Positions 35,405 to 43,987 of a stretch of 64,000 nucleotides of DNA are shown here, in pieces. The DNA comes from Candidatus Zixiibacteriota bacterium. Its GTDB lineage: Bacteria > Desulfobacterota > Binatia > UBA9968. The translations under genes and the position numbers were made by a program. The notes beneath the pieces were generated by a model. The model had not been told where the DNA came from. It saw only the letters and a program-made list of their open reading frames with translations, and did no database searches. The DNA is taken from contig DATLYW010000048.1 in NCBI GenBank assembly GCA_035574315.1, positions 340,654-404,653 of the forward strand, read 5' to 3'. Positions within the stretch are counted from its first letter, which is position 1. The number at the start of each line of letters is the position of its first letter.

Positions 35405-35432
35405 TTGACAATCCGCCGGAAAATCTATTAAT
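35405..35432 (+). promoter_or_regulatory. Promoter-like element upstream of the sodium-pump operon
   Basis: TTGACA (35405-35410) is a perfect -35. AT-rich CTATTAATT at 35425-35433 offers a -10 (ATTAAT, 16 bases away). The first gene starts at 35519, so the leader would be about 80 bases, and I see no further structure in it. Confidence 0.4.
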
Positions 35433-35518
35433 TGGCATGAAACGAAGCGGACCGGATTCGTCGCGGGCGGTTGTCGCCGGGCGTCGGCCGGCGCCGTCGC
35501 AAAGTGAGGAGAACGACA

Positions 35519-35734
35519 TTGGCAACTCCCATCGCTGCACCGATGGTCGGAAAGATTCTGCGGATCGAGAAAAAGCTCGGGGACCGGGTAGAGGAAGACG
35601 ACGTCGTGCTCGTCATGGAAGCCATGAAAATGGAAATTCCGGTCGTCGCGCCCGTGAGCGGCGTATTGCGCGGAATCAAGGTTTCCCCCGGGCAGGCCGT
35701 GGAAGCGGATCAGGTGCTGGCCGAGATCGAGTAA
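35519..35734 (+). CDS. 71-residue biotin carboxyl-carrier protein of the decarboxylase
   Basis: The minimal biotinyl domain has the attachment motif VMEAMKMEIPVVAP around Lys in MKM and a GKILRIEKKLGDRVEEDD N-terminal hairpin. The only start with a ribosome site is the TTG at 35519, behind GTGAGGAGAACGACA. Longer GTG/ATG options have none. The typical Ala/Pro-rich linker of other biotin carriers is absent. It is the mobile carboxyl carrier between the carboxyltransferase (37090) and the membrane subunit (35938). Confidence 0.9.
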   Translation: MATPIAAPMVGKILRIEKKLGDRVEEDDVVLVMEAMKMEIPVVAPVSGVLRGIKVSPGQAVEADQVLAEIE

Positions 35735-35787
35735 CCCGCCTTCCGGCGCTTCAAACTATCCTGTCGCCATCTGGGGAGAGCTGACCG

Positions 35788-35928
35788 ATGGACACCTGGA
35801 CGTTCGGATGGACTCTTGCGTTGATCGGCATGGGCGGAACCATGCTCGTGCTTTGGTGCTTGAGCCTGTTGGTTCTGCTGCTGCGCAAGATCTTCCCCGC
35901 CGAAGCCCAGGACTCCCAGAAAGGTTGA
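35788..35928 (+). CDS. 46-residue gamma-like subunit of the sodium-pumping decarboxylase
   Basis: A short gene between the biotin carrier and the beta subunit encodes a single hydrophobic helix (LALIGMGGTMLVLWCLSLLVLLL) followed by a short polar tail RKIFPAEAQDSQKG. Size, topology and position match the gamma (OadG/MmdD-like) subunits that anchor such complexes in the membrane. It is smaller than the usual gamma subunits (about 80-100 residues). GGGGAGAGC precedes the ATG, and the next gene starts 9 bases after the stop. Confidence 0.78.
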   Translation: MDTWTFGWTLALIGMGGTMLVLWCLSLLVLLLRKIFPAEAQDSQKG

Positions 35929-35937
35929 ATTCCACGA

Positions 35938-37083
35938 ATGGAGAGCGCAATCGCTTCCGGCTTCCAGGGCCTCCTGCTCGGCGTGACCAATCTCACCGCG
36001 GGCCACGTCGTGATGATCCTCATCGGTTCGCTCCTGCTCTATCTGGGAATCGCCCGCGGCTACGAGCCGCTGCTGCTGGTTCCCATCGGATTCGGCGCCA
36101 TCCTGGTCAACATCCCGCTGGCCGGCTTGATGGACGAGCACGGAATCCTGCGGTTTTTTTACAACGTCGGGGTCCTGACCGAAATCTTTCCCGTTCTCAT
36201 CTTTCTCGGCATCGGCGCCATGACCGACTTCCAGCCGCTGCTCGAAAACCCGAAGATCATCCTGCTCGGGGCCGCCGGGCAGTTCGGGATCTTTCTCACG
36301 CTGCTGCTGGCCCTGGCCGCGGGCTTCGACAAGCTCGACGCGGTGGCGGTGGCGATCATCGGCGCCTGCGACGGTCCCACCGCGATCTACGTGAGCTCGA
36401 AGTTCGCGCCGCACCTGCTCGGGGCGGTCTCGGTTGCGGCCTACTCCTACATGTCGCTCGTGCCGTTGATCCAGCCGCCGATCATGCGCGCGCTCACCAC
36501 GGAGCGGGAGCGCAAGATCACGATGGGCGTCGTCAAGCAGCCGGTTTCGAAAACGACGAAGATCCTCTTTCCGGTGATCGTCACGGTGGTGGCTTCGATC
36601 ATCGCGCCGATCGGAACGCCGCTGATCGGCACCGTCATGCTCGGCAACCTGATGAAGGAAAGCGGGGTCGTCGATCGGCTCAAGCGCGCGTCGGAGAACG
36701 AGATCACCAATATCGTTACGCTGCTGCTGGGGCTTTGCATCGGGGCGACCATGGAGGCCGACAAGTTTTTGCGCGGCCAGACACTGCTCGTTCTCGCCCT
36801 CGGCCTGATCGCGATCGGCCTGGACACCGTGATGGGAATCATGTTCGGCAAGCTCATGTGCCTGCTGACGGGCGGCAAGGTCAACCCCTTGATCGGCGCT
36901 GCGGGCATCTCCGCGTTTCCCATGGCGGCGCGGGTCGTCCAGGTCGAGGGGCAGAAGTACAACAAGAAGAACTATCTTCTCATGCACGCGATGAGCGCCA
37001 ACGCCGGGGGCCAGATCGGCTCGGTGATCGCGGCGGCGGTCATGCTCTCGGTCCTCAAGGGCATGGGCTTCGCCGGCGGGTAG
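35938..37083 (+). CDS. Sodium-ion-translocating decarboxylase, beta subunit
   Basis: The 381-residue membrane protein has about nine helices and the diagnostic sequences GACDGPTAIYVSSKFAP with the sodium/proton-site Asp, VAAYSYMSLVPLIQPPIM and GGKVNPLIGAAGISAFPMAAR. It catalyses decarboxylation of carboxybiotin coupled to outward Na+ transport. It follows the gamma gene by 9 bases and precedes the alpha gene by 6. The family includes oxaloacetate, methylmalonyl-CoA, glutaconyl-CoA and malonate decarboxylases. The alpha subunit decides among them. Confidence 0.95.
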   Translation: MESAIASGFQGLLLGVTNLTAGHVVMILIGSLLLYLGIARGYEPLLLVPIGFGAILVNIPLAGLMDEHGILRFFYNVGVLTEIFPVLIFLGIGAMTDFQPLLENPKIILLGAAGQFGIFLTLLLALAAGFDKLDAVAVAIIGACDGPTAIYVSSKFAPHLLGAVSVAAYSYMSLVPLIQPPIMRALTTERERKITMGVVKQPVSKTTKILFPVIVTVVASIIAPIGTPLIGTVMLGNLMKESGVVDRLKRASENEITNIVTLLLGLCIGATMEADKFLRGQTLLVLALGLIAIGLDTVMGIMFGKLMCLLTGGKVNPLIGAAGISAFPMAARVVQVEGQKYNKKNYLLMHAMSANAGGQIGSVIAAAVMLSVLKGMGFAGG

Positions 37084-37089
37084 CGCGTT

Positions 37090-38640
37090 ATGCCGTCCCG
37101 GGAGGAGCTCGAGAAGAAGCTCGGGGCCCTGGAAAAGACCGCGCTCGAGGGGGACGTCGCGGCGGCCGCGAAGCAGCGTTCGGAAGGCAAGCTCACCGCG
37201 CGGGAACGGATCGGCCGGCTCCTCGACTCGGGGACGTTCGTCGAGGAGTTCATGCTGGCGGAGACCCAGTGCGTCGACTTCGGCATGGCCGAGCGCAGGC
37301 TGCCGTCGGACGGCGTGGTGACCGGGTTCGGGAAGATCGACGGCCGTCCGGTTTACGTCTTCGCCCAGGACCGCACCATCCTCTCCGGCACGGTCGGCAG
37401 CGCGCACGCCGAAAAAATCGCCTACGCGATCCGTTCCGCCCGCAACCTCCGCGTTCCGCTCATCGGCCTCAACGACTCGCCCGGGGCGCGCATCCAGGAA
37501 GGGCTCTCGGTGACCGCGGCGATCGGCAAGATCTTCTTCGAGAACAGCATCTCCTCCGGGGTGATCCCGCAGATCTCCGCGATCATGGGGCCGTGCATCG
37601 GCGTCGGCTCCTACTCGCCGGCGCTCACCGATTTCATCCTGATGGTCGAAAACACGAGCCAGATGTTCATCACCGGGCCGGCGGTGATCAAGGAGGTGCT
37701 CGGGGAGACCGTGACGATGGAGGAGCTCGGCGGCGTGAAGATCCATTCGGAGGTCTCGGGAGTCGCCGACCTCGTCGCACGCAACGACGAGGAATGCCTC
37801 GCCGCGATCCGCCGTCTCCTGAGCTTCCTGCCGTCGAGCTACGATGCGCCCGCCCCGCGGCGTGAAACCGGCGACGATCCCGGGCGCGAACTCGACTCGC
37901 TGGAGCGGATCGTCCCGGAGGACCCGCGCAAGGCCTACAACGTCCTCCAGGTGATCAAGGCGATCGTCGACGGTGGCGATTTCCTGGAGCTCAAGCCTAA
38001 GTTCGCGCGCAATCTGGTCGTCGGCTTCGGCCGTCTCGACGGCTTCCCCGCGGGCTTCGTGGCGAACCAGCCGATGTTTCTCGCCGGCGCTCTCGACGTG
38101 GACGCGTCGGACAAGGCCGCGCGCTTCATCCGCTTCTGCGACGCGTTCAACATCCCGGTGATCACCCTCATGGACGTGCCGGGCTTCTTCCCGGGCAGGC
38201 AGCAGGAAGAAAAAGGCATCATCCGCCACGGCGCGAAGATGCTCTACGCCTATGCGGAGGCGACCGTGCCGAAGATCACGGTGGTGCTCCGCAAGGGCTA
38301 CGGCGGGGCGAAGCAGGCGCTCTGCACGCGCGAGATGGGCGCGGACCAGCTGCTCGTCTGGCCGGGGGTCGAGCTGGCCGTCATGGGCGGCGGCGGCGCG
38401 GTCAACGTGCTCTACCGTCGCGAGATCGAGCGCTCGGCGGACCCGGAAAAGACCCGCCAGGAAAAGATCGCCGAGTTCGCCGAGCGCTTCAGCGGCCCGT
38501 TCGAAGCGCTCTCAAAGCAGTTCGCGCACGCCGCCATCCGGCCGCGCGAGACCCGGCGGCGGTTGATTCAATCCCTCGAGATCCTGCGCGACAAAAAAGA
38601 GCAACGCCCCGCCAAAAAGCACGGCGTCATGCCGGTCTGA
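37090..38640 (+). CDS. Carboxyltransferase alpha subunit, probably methylmalonyl-CoA decarboxylase
   Basis: The 516-residue acyl-CoA carboxyltransferase has the first domain LTARERIGRLLDSGTF and NDSPGARIQEGL, and the second domain with VKAIVDGGDFLEL-type sequence (IVDGGDFLELKPKFA) and KGYGGAKQALCTREMGAD. It matches MmdA/propionyl-CoA carboxylase beta by length and motifs. Glutaconyl-CoA versions are longer and have a different N-terminus. With biotin carrier, gamma and beta subunits it forms a Na+ pump. Its C-terminus overlaps the end of the convergent kinase gene by 14 bases. Confidence 0.9.
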   Translation: MPSREELEKKLGALEKTALEGDVAAAAKQRSEGKLTARERIGRLLDSGTFVEEFMLAETQCVDFGMAERRLPSDGVVTGFGKIDGRPVYVFAQDRTILSGTVGSAHAEKIAYAIRSARNLRVPLIGLNDSPGARIQEGLSVTAAIGKIFFENSISSGVIPQISAIMGPCIGVGSYSPALTDFILMVENTSQMFITGPAVIKEVLGETVTMEELGGVKIHSEVSGVADLVARNDEECLAAIRRLLSFLPSSYDAPAPRRETGDDPGRELDSLERIVPEDPRKAYNVLQVIKAIVDGGDFLELKPKFARNLVVGFGRLDGFPAGFVANQPMFLAGALDVDASDKAARFIRFCDAFNIPVITLMDVPGFFPGRQQEEKGIIRHGAKMLYAYAEATVPKITVVLRKGYGGAKQALCTREMGADQLLVWPGVELAVMGGGGAVNVLYRREIERSADPEKTRQEKIAEFAERFSGPFEALSKQFAHAAIRPRETRRRLIQSLEILRDKKEQRPAKKHGVMPV

Positions 38641-41533
38641 GCCCGTCGGGCTCGGCCGCATCGCCGAACGGCTCCGGCCTCGCCGGCAGCGTCACCGTAA
38701 AAACGGAGCCTTTGCCAGGCTCGCTCTCAGCGGTCACCGTGCCGCCGAGCAGCTCGACGAACGTCTTGACGATGTGAAGTCCCAGCCCCACGCCGCCCGA
38801 CGCCCTTTTGGCGGCCGTCCCGACCTGGCGGAAACGCTCGAAGATCGTCCCCAACTCGTCGGCGGGAATGCCGATTCCGGTATCCTCCACCCGGAACACC
38901 AGCTCCGAGGATTCCGGGCGGTACGCGGCGGTCGCAGTGACGTGGCCTCGCTCGGTGTACTTGATCGCGTTGTTGAGCAGGTTCTGCGCGATGTGCTTCA
39001 GCTTCTCCCCGTCGATCCGGACAACCGGCAGAGTTCCCGCGCAGCGCCACTGCAGCGTGAGGTCCTTGTCGAGCGGAACCTGATAGCTCGACTGGAGGTC
39101 CTCGAAAAAGGCCCGCAGGTCCACCGCGGCGGCCTGGACCTGGATCGCGCCGGCTTCGATCTTGGTCGCCTCGAGCAGCGTGTTGATCATCCCGATCAGC
39201 TCGTCGGAGCACTTCTCCAGCTTGCGCACGGCGTGCTCCTGCTCGGGCGCGAGCCCCCCGATCATCTCGACCAGCTCGGTGTAACCCTTGATGAGATTCA
39301 CCGGCGTTTTCAGCTCGTGAGAGACGAAGCCGAGAAATTCGCTCTTGACGCGGTTGGCCTTCTCCAGGGCCACCGCCTGCAGCTTGATCTGCTCGACCAG
39401 CATCGCGTTCTCCAGCGCGACCGCGGCTCCGTTGGCGATGGTCTGCAGCAGCTCGATCTCTTCCGTGGTGAACTCGCGCGGCTCGTAGGTGAGGGCCCGC
39501 AGCACCCCGGCCACGTCGCCGTTGCGCGAGATCAGGGGAACCCCCACGTAGCCCCGGAGCCCCAGCCGCCGCAGCGTTCCCCGCCGCGGCCGCAGCGCCG
39601 TCGTGCTGGCGTCGCGGATCACCAGCGGCTTGCGGTGCTCGACGATCCAGCGGGAGCGCCGGTTGGAGCTTCCGTGCCGGACGGTCGGGATCAGCTGCGG
39701 CTCCACGCCGGAAACGCCGAGAACGCTCCAGCAGTCGTCCTTCAGGATTCTCACGTCGGCGACGTCGGCTTTGAAGAACTCGCAAATTTTCCCTGTGAGC
39801 TTCGAGAACAGCGCCTCGATGTCGAGGCGGGTGACGTCCTGGTTCACCTCCTTGAGCAGCGCCTGGATCTGTTCCTTTCGCCGCAGGTCCTCGTTCGCCT
39901 TTTCGAGGGCCGCCGCCTGCTTCTTGGTCTCCTCGTAGAGCTGGGAATTGTTGATCGCGACCGCCGCCTGGCCCGCCAGCGCGACCAGGAAGTCGATCTC
40001 TTCGGGGGAGAAGCGGTACTCTTCCCGGGTGAGGAAGACCAGCACTCCCACGACCTTGTTCTTGCCGATCAACGGCACGCCGAGATAGGAAACCAGCCCG
40101 TGCCTGCGGTAGAAATCGGGGTCCAGTACCCTGGGGTCCTCCTGGATGTTGCGCACGATCACGGGCTCGCGCGTTTCGATCGCTTCCTCAACCAGGCGGG
40201 GAGTCGCGCTGAGGTTTCGCCCTTTCCAGTCGTCGGCGTCGAGATTCCAGCACCCGGCGCGCTCGAGCTTGCCCTCGCTGTTACGTAGCCAGACCAGCAT
40301 GGCCGTGTAGGGCAGCAACGCGTCGATTTCCCCCATCAGCACGTTCAACACCATGTCGAGATCGAGCGTCGCATTGGCGGCCGAATTGATCTCGCGCAGG
40401 GCCAGGATCCGCCTGAGCTGGTCTTGAATCTGGCCTTTCGCCCGCTCCGCTTCCGCGGCGCGCTGCTCCAGCGCCTCGGCCATGCGATCGAAGGCGGCGG
40501 CGAGCTGTTCGAGCTCGCCGCCGCCTCGATGACGTCCGACGCGCACCGTGAGATCTCCTCCGGTTACGCGCTGCGTCGCCGCGATCAGGCGGTCGACCCA
40601 GCGCACGATGAGCCACTCCCCGCCCCACCAGGCTCCCGCCAGGGCCAGCACCGAGACCAGGATCATCCAGCCGAGGCTGACCGCGAGGATGGAGTTGGCC
40701 GCGGAAAAAGCAAGGTCTTTGCGCGTGGACACGATCACCGTAGCGCCGGGATTTTTGCCCCCGACGCGGGCGTATCCATGGAGGCGGGGTATCCTGTCCG
40801 CCCCGGGAGCCTCGGCCGTTCCCTCGCCCGTCGACGCGAGCAGCAGATCGCGCAACGGCCCCGGCGGAAGCGGCTGCCCGATCCATTTCTCGGAGTCCGG
40901 ATACCGCGCCAATATCGTCGCGTTCGGATCGACGATCGTCAGCGTCGCGCCTTCCGGAAGCTCGACCTGTTCCGCCAGCCGGTTGAGCCACGCGAGCCCG
41001 AGCCCCGCATAGACGACTCCCTGCCGGCTTCCGTCCGGCGCCACGATCGCGTATCCGAAATTGACCGCGGCCCGACTCGTCACGCGACCGATCTGGTACT
41101 CGCCGATCGCGAAACCACCGCTCTTCAGCGCGCCACGAAAATAGGCCCGGTCCGCAATGTTGACCGGCCGCCTGACCGCGATGCCGCTGCAGCGCACGTT
41201 GCCTTCCGCGTCGGCCACGCCGATGTTGGTGTAGCGGGGATCCCGAGCGAGCAGCCGGCGGGCGAGCGTCGGGCACGCCTCGGGATCAATCTTGCGGATC
41301 TCGGGGATCTGGGTGAGAGCGAGCAGGAATTGCCGCGCTCCCTCCACGAGGTTGTTCTGGCTCGTCGCGACCAGCCGCGCGATCCTGAGCGCGCTCGCCT
41401 GCGCCTCCAACGACATCGCCCGGCGCTGCTCCCGGGCGGAGTGGAAGATCACCGCGAGGGCCGGGAGCACCGCGAGGAGCACGAGCACCACGAGCCGGCC
41501 GCGCAGGCTGGAAAGCCACAAGAGTCTCATCAA
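38627..41533 (-). CDS. Large membrane sensor histidine kinase with periplasmic sensor and two GAF domains
   Basis: The 968-residue protein has a first helix at ~12-30, a large periplasmic dCache-like sensor (~31-275, with RSDP/YTNIGVADAEGNVRC-type sequence) and a second helix at ~280-303. HAMP (to ~360), two GAF domains (~385-535 and ~560-715), HisKA with phospho-acceptor H739 (FVSHELKTP), and HATPase motifs NNAIKYTERG, DTGIGIPADE and GVGLGLHIVK follow. No receiver domain or response regulator is encoded in this window. It lies 33 bases after the HTH gene, so the two are probably co-transcribed. The ligand is unknown. Confidence 0.93.
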   Translation of the reverse strand: MMRLLWLSSLRGRLVVLVLLAVLPALAVIFHSAREQRRAMSLEAQASALRIARLVATSQNNLVEGARQFLLALTQIPEIRKIDPEACPTLARRLLARDPRYTNIGVADAEGNVRCSGIAVRRPVNIADRAYFRGALKSGGFAIGEYQIGRVTSRAAVNFGYAIVAPDGSRQGVVYAGLGLAWLNRLAEQVELPEGATLTIVDPNATILARYPDSEKWIGQPLPPGPLRDLLLASTGEGTAEAPGADRIPRLHGYARVGGKNPGATVIVSTRKDLAFSAANSILAVSLGWMILVSVLALAGAWWGGEWLIVRWVDRLIAATQRVTGGDLTVRVGRHRGGGELEQLAAAFDRMAEALEQRAAEAERAKGQIQDQLRRILALREINSAANATLDLDMVLNVLMGEIDALLPYTAMLVWLRNSEGKLERAGCWNLDADDWKGRNLSATPRLVEEAIETREPVIVRNIQEDPRVLDPDFYRRHGLVSYLGVPLIGKNKVVGVLVFLTREEYRFSPEEIDFLVALAGQAAVAINNSQLYEETKKQAAALEKANEDLRRKEQIQALLKEVNQDVTRLDIEALFSKLTGKICEFFKADVADVRILKDDCWSVLGVSGVEPQLIPTVRHGSSNRRSRWIVEHRKPLVIRDASTTALRPRRGTLRRLGLRGYVGVPLISRNGDVAGVLRALTYEPREFTTEEIELLQTIANGAAVALENAMLVEQIKLQAVALEKANRVKSEFLGFVSHELKTPVNLIKGYTELVEMIGGLAPEQEHAVRKLEKCSDELIGMINTLLEATKIEAGAIQVQAAAVDLRAFFEDLQSSYQVPLDKDLTLQWRCAGTLPVVRIDGEKLKHIAQNLLNNAIKYTERGHVTATAAYRPESSELVFRVEDTGIGIPADELGTIFERFRQVGTAAKRASGGVGLGLHIVKTFVELLGGTVTAESEPGKGSVFTVTLPARPEPFGDAAEPDGLRPA

Positions 41534-41566
41534 CCGTCCCCGCGCGTCTTCGACCGGCGCTTGGCG

Positions 41567-41791
41567 CTACGCGCCGGAATCAGCGTCCTTCCCGTTGCCC
41601 GCCGCGTCGCGCTCTCGTCGCTCCACCCACTGTTTCAGCTGGGCCTCGCGCAAGCGCCACTGGCCGCCGACCTTGAAAGCCGGCAGTTGTCCGCTATGGA
41701 TCATCCTTTGCAATGTTCGAGTCGATACCTGAAGCAGTTTTGCCGCCTCGCTCAGCGTGAGCAGCTGAATCTGATCCAGCTTGACCTCCAT
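41567..41791 (-). CDS. Small helix-turn-helix (excisionase/MerR-like) DNA-binding protein
   Basis: The 74-residue protein is essentially one HTH_17 domain: LTLSEAAKLLQVSTRTLQRM followed by the wing SGQLPAFKVGGQWRLRE. The family includes excisionases and the DNA-binding part of ModE-like or molybdate-type regulators that carry a PBP-like sensor in the same chain. Here the PBP-like domain is fused to MoeA directly upstream, while this gene is separate. The ATG at 41791 is preferred; a GTG at 41818 would add nine residues. A sigma-54-like element and a TATAAT lie just upstream. Confidence 0.85.
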   Translation of the reverse strand: MEVKLDQIQLLTLSEAAKLLQVSTRTLQRMIHSGQLPAFKVGGQWRLREAQLKQWVERRERDAAGNGKDADSGA

Positions 41792-41818
41792 GGTTGGAAA
41801 AACCCCGCAGCTTTTCAC

Positions 41819-41864
41819 GCAACCGCAATGCCACGGCGGCGAAATCCCTAACTACCGGATTATA
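41819..41864 (-). promoter_or_regulatory. Possible sigma-54 (-24/-12) element and TATAAT box upstream of the HTH gene
   Basis: On the minus strand TGGCATTGCGGTTGC (41819-41833) has the GG...GC pair spaced as in the sigma-54 consensus TGGCAC-N5-TTGC. Transcription would start near 41807, about 16 bases before the ATG at 41791. A perfect TATAAT (41859-41864) lies further upstream, but no -35 is evident. The two elements may be alternatives. Confidence 0.35.
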
Positions 41865-41978
41865 AAGGATGATCTTGGCGGCGAAGCCGTCGGGACCGGC
41901 ACAATTTTGGGCAACGCGGGACAAACGCGGCGCAATGTGACGAGACCTTCGCAGCGGCGGTCCCGCCGCGTCGGAGGC

Positions 41979-43910
41979 TTATTGGCGGTAGAGCACCTCT
42001 CCGGAGCGGCGACTGTCGTAGCCGCCGAGCGCGGCCACTGCCGTCTTGAATCCGTCGGAGCGCGCCACCTCCACGAGGCGGCGCCCGTTTTCCGATTCGA
42101 AGAAAGACCGCCGAAACAGCAGGTCGTACTGCTCGCTCGCCACCGGCACGAAATCGAGGCCCAGCGCCCGAGCGACCGCGTGCACCGCAAGCCCCGCGTC
42201 CGCCAGCCCGCTCGCCACCGCTATCCCCACGGCCATGTGAGTGAACTCTTCGCGCTGGTAGCCTGAAATCGCGGAGGGGTCGATCCTTCTTTTCTTCAGC
42301 TCGAAGTCGAGCAGCACGCGCGTGCCCGAGCCCGGCTGGCGGTTTACGAAGCGAACGCCGTCGCGCGCCAGGTCCTCGAGCCCGTGAATCTTGCGGGGAT
42401 TGCCTTTTCGCACCACGATTCCCTGCTCGCGCCGGGCGAGATGAACCAGGACGACCGGCGTATCGGGAATCGAACGCTTGATGTCGGGCACGTTGTACTC
42501 GCCGCTTTCCGGATCGAGCAGATGGGTTCCCGCGATGTGGGTTTCGCCGCGCTGCAGGGCGAGCAGACCGCCGAGGCTGCCGACGTTCGTCGCCGCGATC
42601 TTCAGGCCGGGATACGCGCGCTTGAGCTGATCCTCGAGGACGCCGACCGCCAGATCGTGGCTTCCCGTGCAGAGAATGGTGTTTTCGATCTCACTGTCGG
42701 GGCGCAGCAGCTCGACGTCCGCCTCCTCCCCCGCGTTCATCCCCTCGACCATGGCTGGAATCCGCAGGAGCCCGTCGGCGTGAACCATCGTCGTAATGAC
42801 ACCGGCGCCGCGCCCCAGAGGAACGGCGATCAGCCTTCCCTCCACCCGGCCGAGTCGGACGCGAACGAGCTCCTCGAGCCCGAGATGCGACGGCAGCTTC
42901 TTGGGCACTACCGCGCGCACCCGGGGCGGCGCCGCGCCCGAGCAGCCGAGAAATTTTTCGAGCGCCGGTCGCAGAATCTCCCGGGCGATGACGATCGCCG
43001 ACACGGGATAGCCGGGAAAGCCGATGACCGGTTTCCCCGCGACGTGCCCGAGGACCGCCGGCTTGCCGGGCATCACGTCGATTCCGTGGGCGACGATCTC
43101 CCCTTCGGCCGCCACCGACGCCGCGGTAAAGTCACGCTCGCCGGCCGACGAGCCGGCGATCAACGCGACGAGATCGCATTCCCGCGCCGCCCGCCGCAAC
43201 GCCCCGCGCAGAAGCTCCGGGTCGTCGGCCACCGCAGGATAGCGTACCGGCGCTCCTCCCCACTCGCTCGTGAACGCGGCCAGGACCGACGAGTTGAACT
43301 CGATGACGCTTCCCGGCCGGAGCGCTTCTCCGGGGCGAACCAGCTCGTCGCCGGTTGCGATGATCCCGACCCTCGGCCGAGCCTTGCAAGGCACGGCGGT
43401 GTGGCCGCACGCGAGCAGCGCGCCGAGATCGTACGGACGCAGGCGGTGCGCCCGCGGCAGCAGCAACTCCGTGGCGACCACATCCTCGCCCACCAGGCGG
43501 ACATGGCTCCACGGGGCGGCCGAGTCGAAGATCTCGACCGTCGCGTCGTCGAGCTGACGCACCTTCTCGATCATGATCACCGCGTCGGCCCAGAGCGGCA
43601 GCGCCTGTCCGGTGTCGATGTAGGCGAAGCTTCCGGCGGGAGGCGAGCCCGCTCCGGCGCGTCTCAGCCGCTTGGGAGCGAACTCCGTCGCGCCGAAGGT
43701 ATCCTCGGCTCGCACGCAGATGCCGTCCATCGCGGCGGCGTGATAGTGGGGCGAGGAGATCTTCGCGAACACCGGCTCGGCCGTGACCCGGTGCAGCGCC
43801 TCGTCCACGGGCACCTGTTCGACCGCGAGGCGGAGCGGATCGACCAGCGCCAGAAAAGCCGCGCGCGCCTCTGCGAGGGGGGTTTTCTTGAGGTAGCGTT
43901 TGCGAGCCAT
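41979..43910 (-). CDS. MoeA molybdopterin molybdenumtransferase fused to a PBP-like (LysR substrate-binding-type) domain
   Basis: The 643-residue fusion has the MoeA part (residues ~1-410), with SPHYHAAAMDGICVRAEDT, PRVGIIATGDELV and GFPGYPVSAIVIARE. A periplasmic-binding-like domain follows (~420-643: NTILCTGSHDLAVGVLEDQL, GTHLLDPESGEYNVPDI, VNRQPGSGTRVLLDFEL). The latter, PBP_like, is the domain seen in molybdate-responsive regulators. The fusion suggests that substrate sensing and cofactor insertion are combined, possibly for tungsten or molybdenum. ATG 43910 gives the family N-terminus. It follows the other moeA by 77 bases and has no signal peptide. Confidence 0.9.
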   Translation of the reverse strand: MARKRYLKKTPLAEARAAFLALVDPLRLAVEQVPVDEALHRVTAEPVFAKISSPHYHAAAMDGICVRAEDTFGATEFAPKRLRRAGAGSPPAGSFAYIDTGQALPLWADAVIMIEKVRQLDDATVEIFDSAAPWSHVRLVGEDVVATELLLPRAHRLRPYDLGALLACGHTAVPCKARPRVGIIATGDELVRPGEALRPGSVIEFNSSVLAAFTSEWGGAPVRYPAVADDPELLRGALRRAARECDLVALIAGSSAGERDFTAASVAAEGEIVAHGIDVMPGKPAVLGHVAGKPVIGFPGYPVSAIVIAREILRPALEKFLGCSGAAPPRVRAVVPKKLPSHLGLEELVRVRLGRVEGRLIAVPLGRGAGVITTMVHADGLLRIPAMVEGMNAGEEADVELLRPDSEIENTILCTGSHDLAVGVLEDQLKRAYPGLKIAATNVGSLGGLLALQRGETHIAGTHLLDPESGEYNVPDIKRSIPDTPVVLVHLARREQGIVVRKGNPRKIHGLEDLARDGVRFVNRQPGSGTRVLLDFELKKRRIDPSAISGYQREEFTHMAVGIAVASGLADAGLAVHAVARALGLDFVPVASEQYDLLFRRSFFESENGRRLVEVARSDGFKTAVAALGGYDSRRSGEVLYRQ

Positions 43911-43987
43911 CGGCTTTGTCTTACCGTCCAGGGCCTGGAGCCCGGCGCCGCCAGCCGCGAGACGTTTCTCGCGCACCGAGCGCCGGG

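Noticed and set aside
35471..35734. Upstream GTG/ATG starts for the biotin carrier
   Set aside because: They would add Arg-rich residues without a ribosome site. The TTG at 35519 has GTGAGGAG in front and gives the exact domain.
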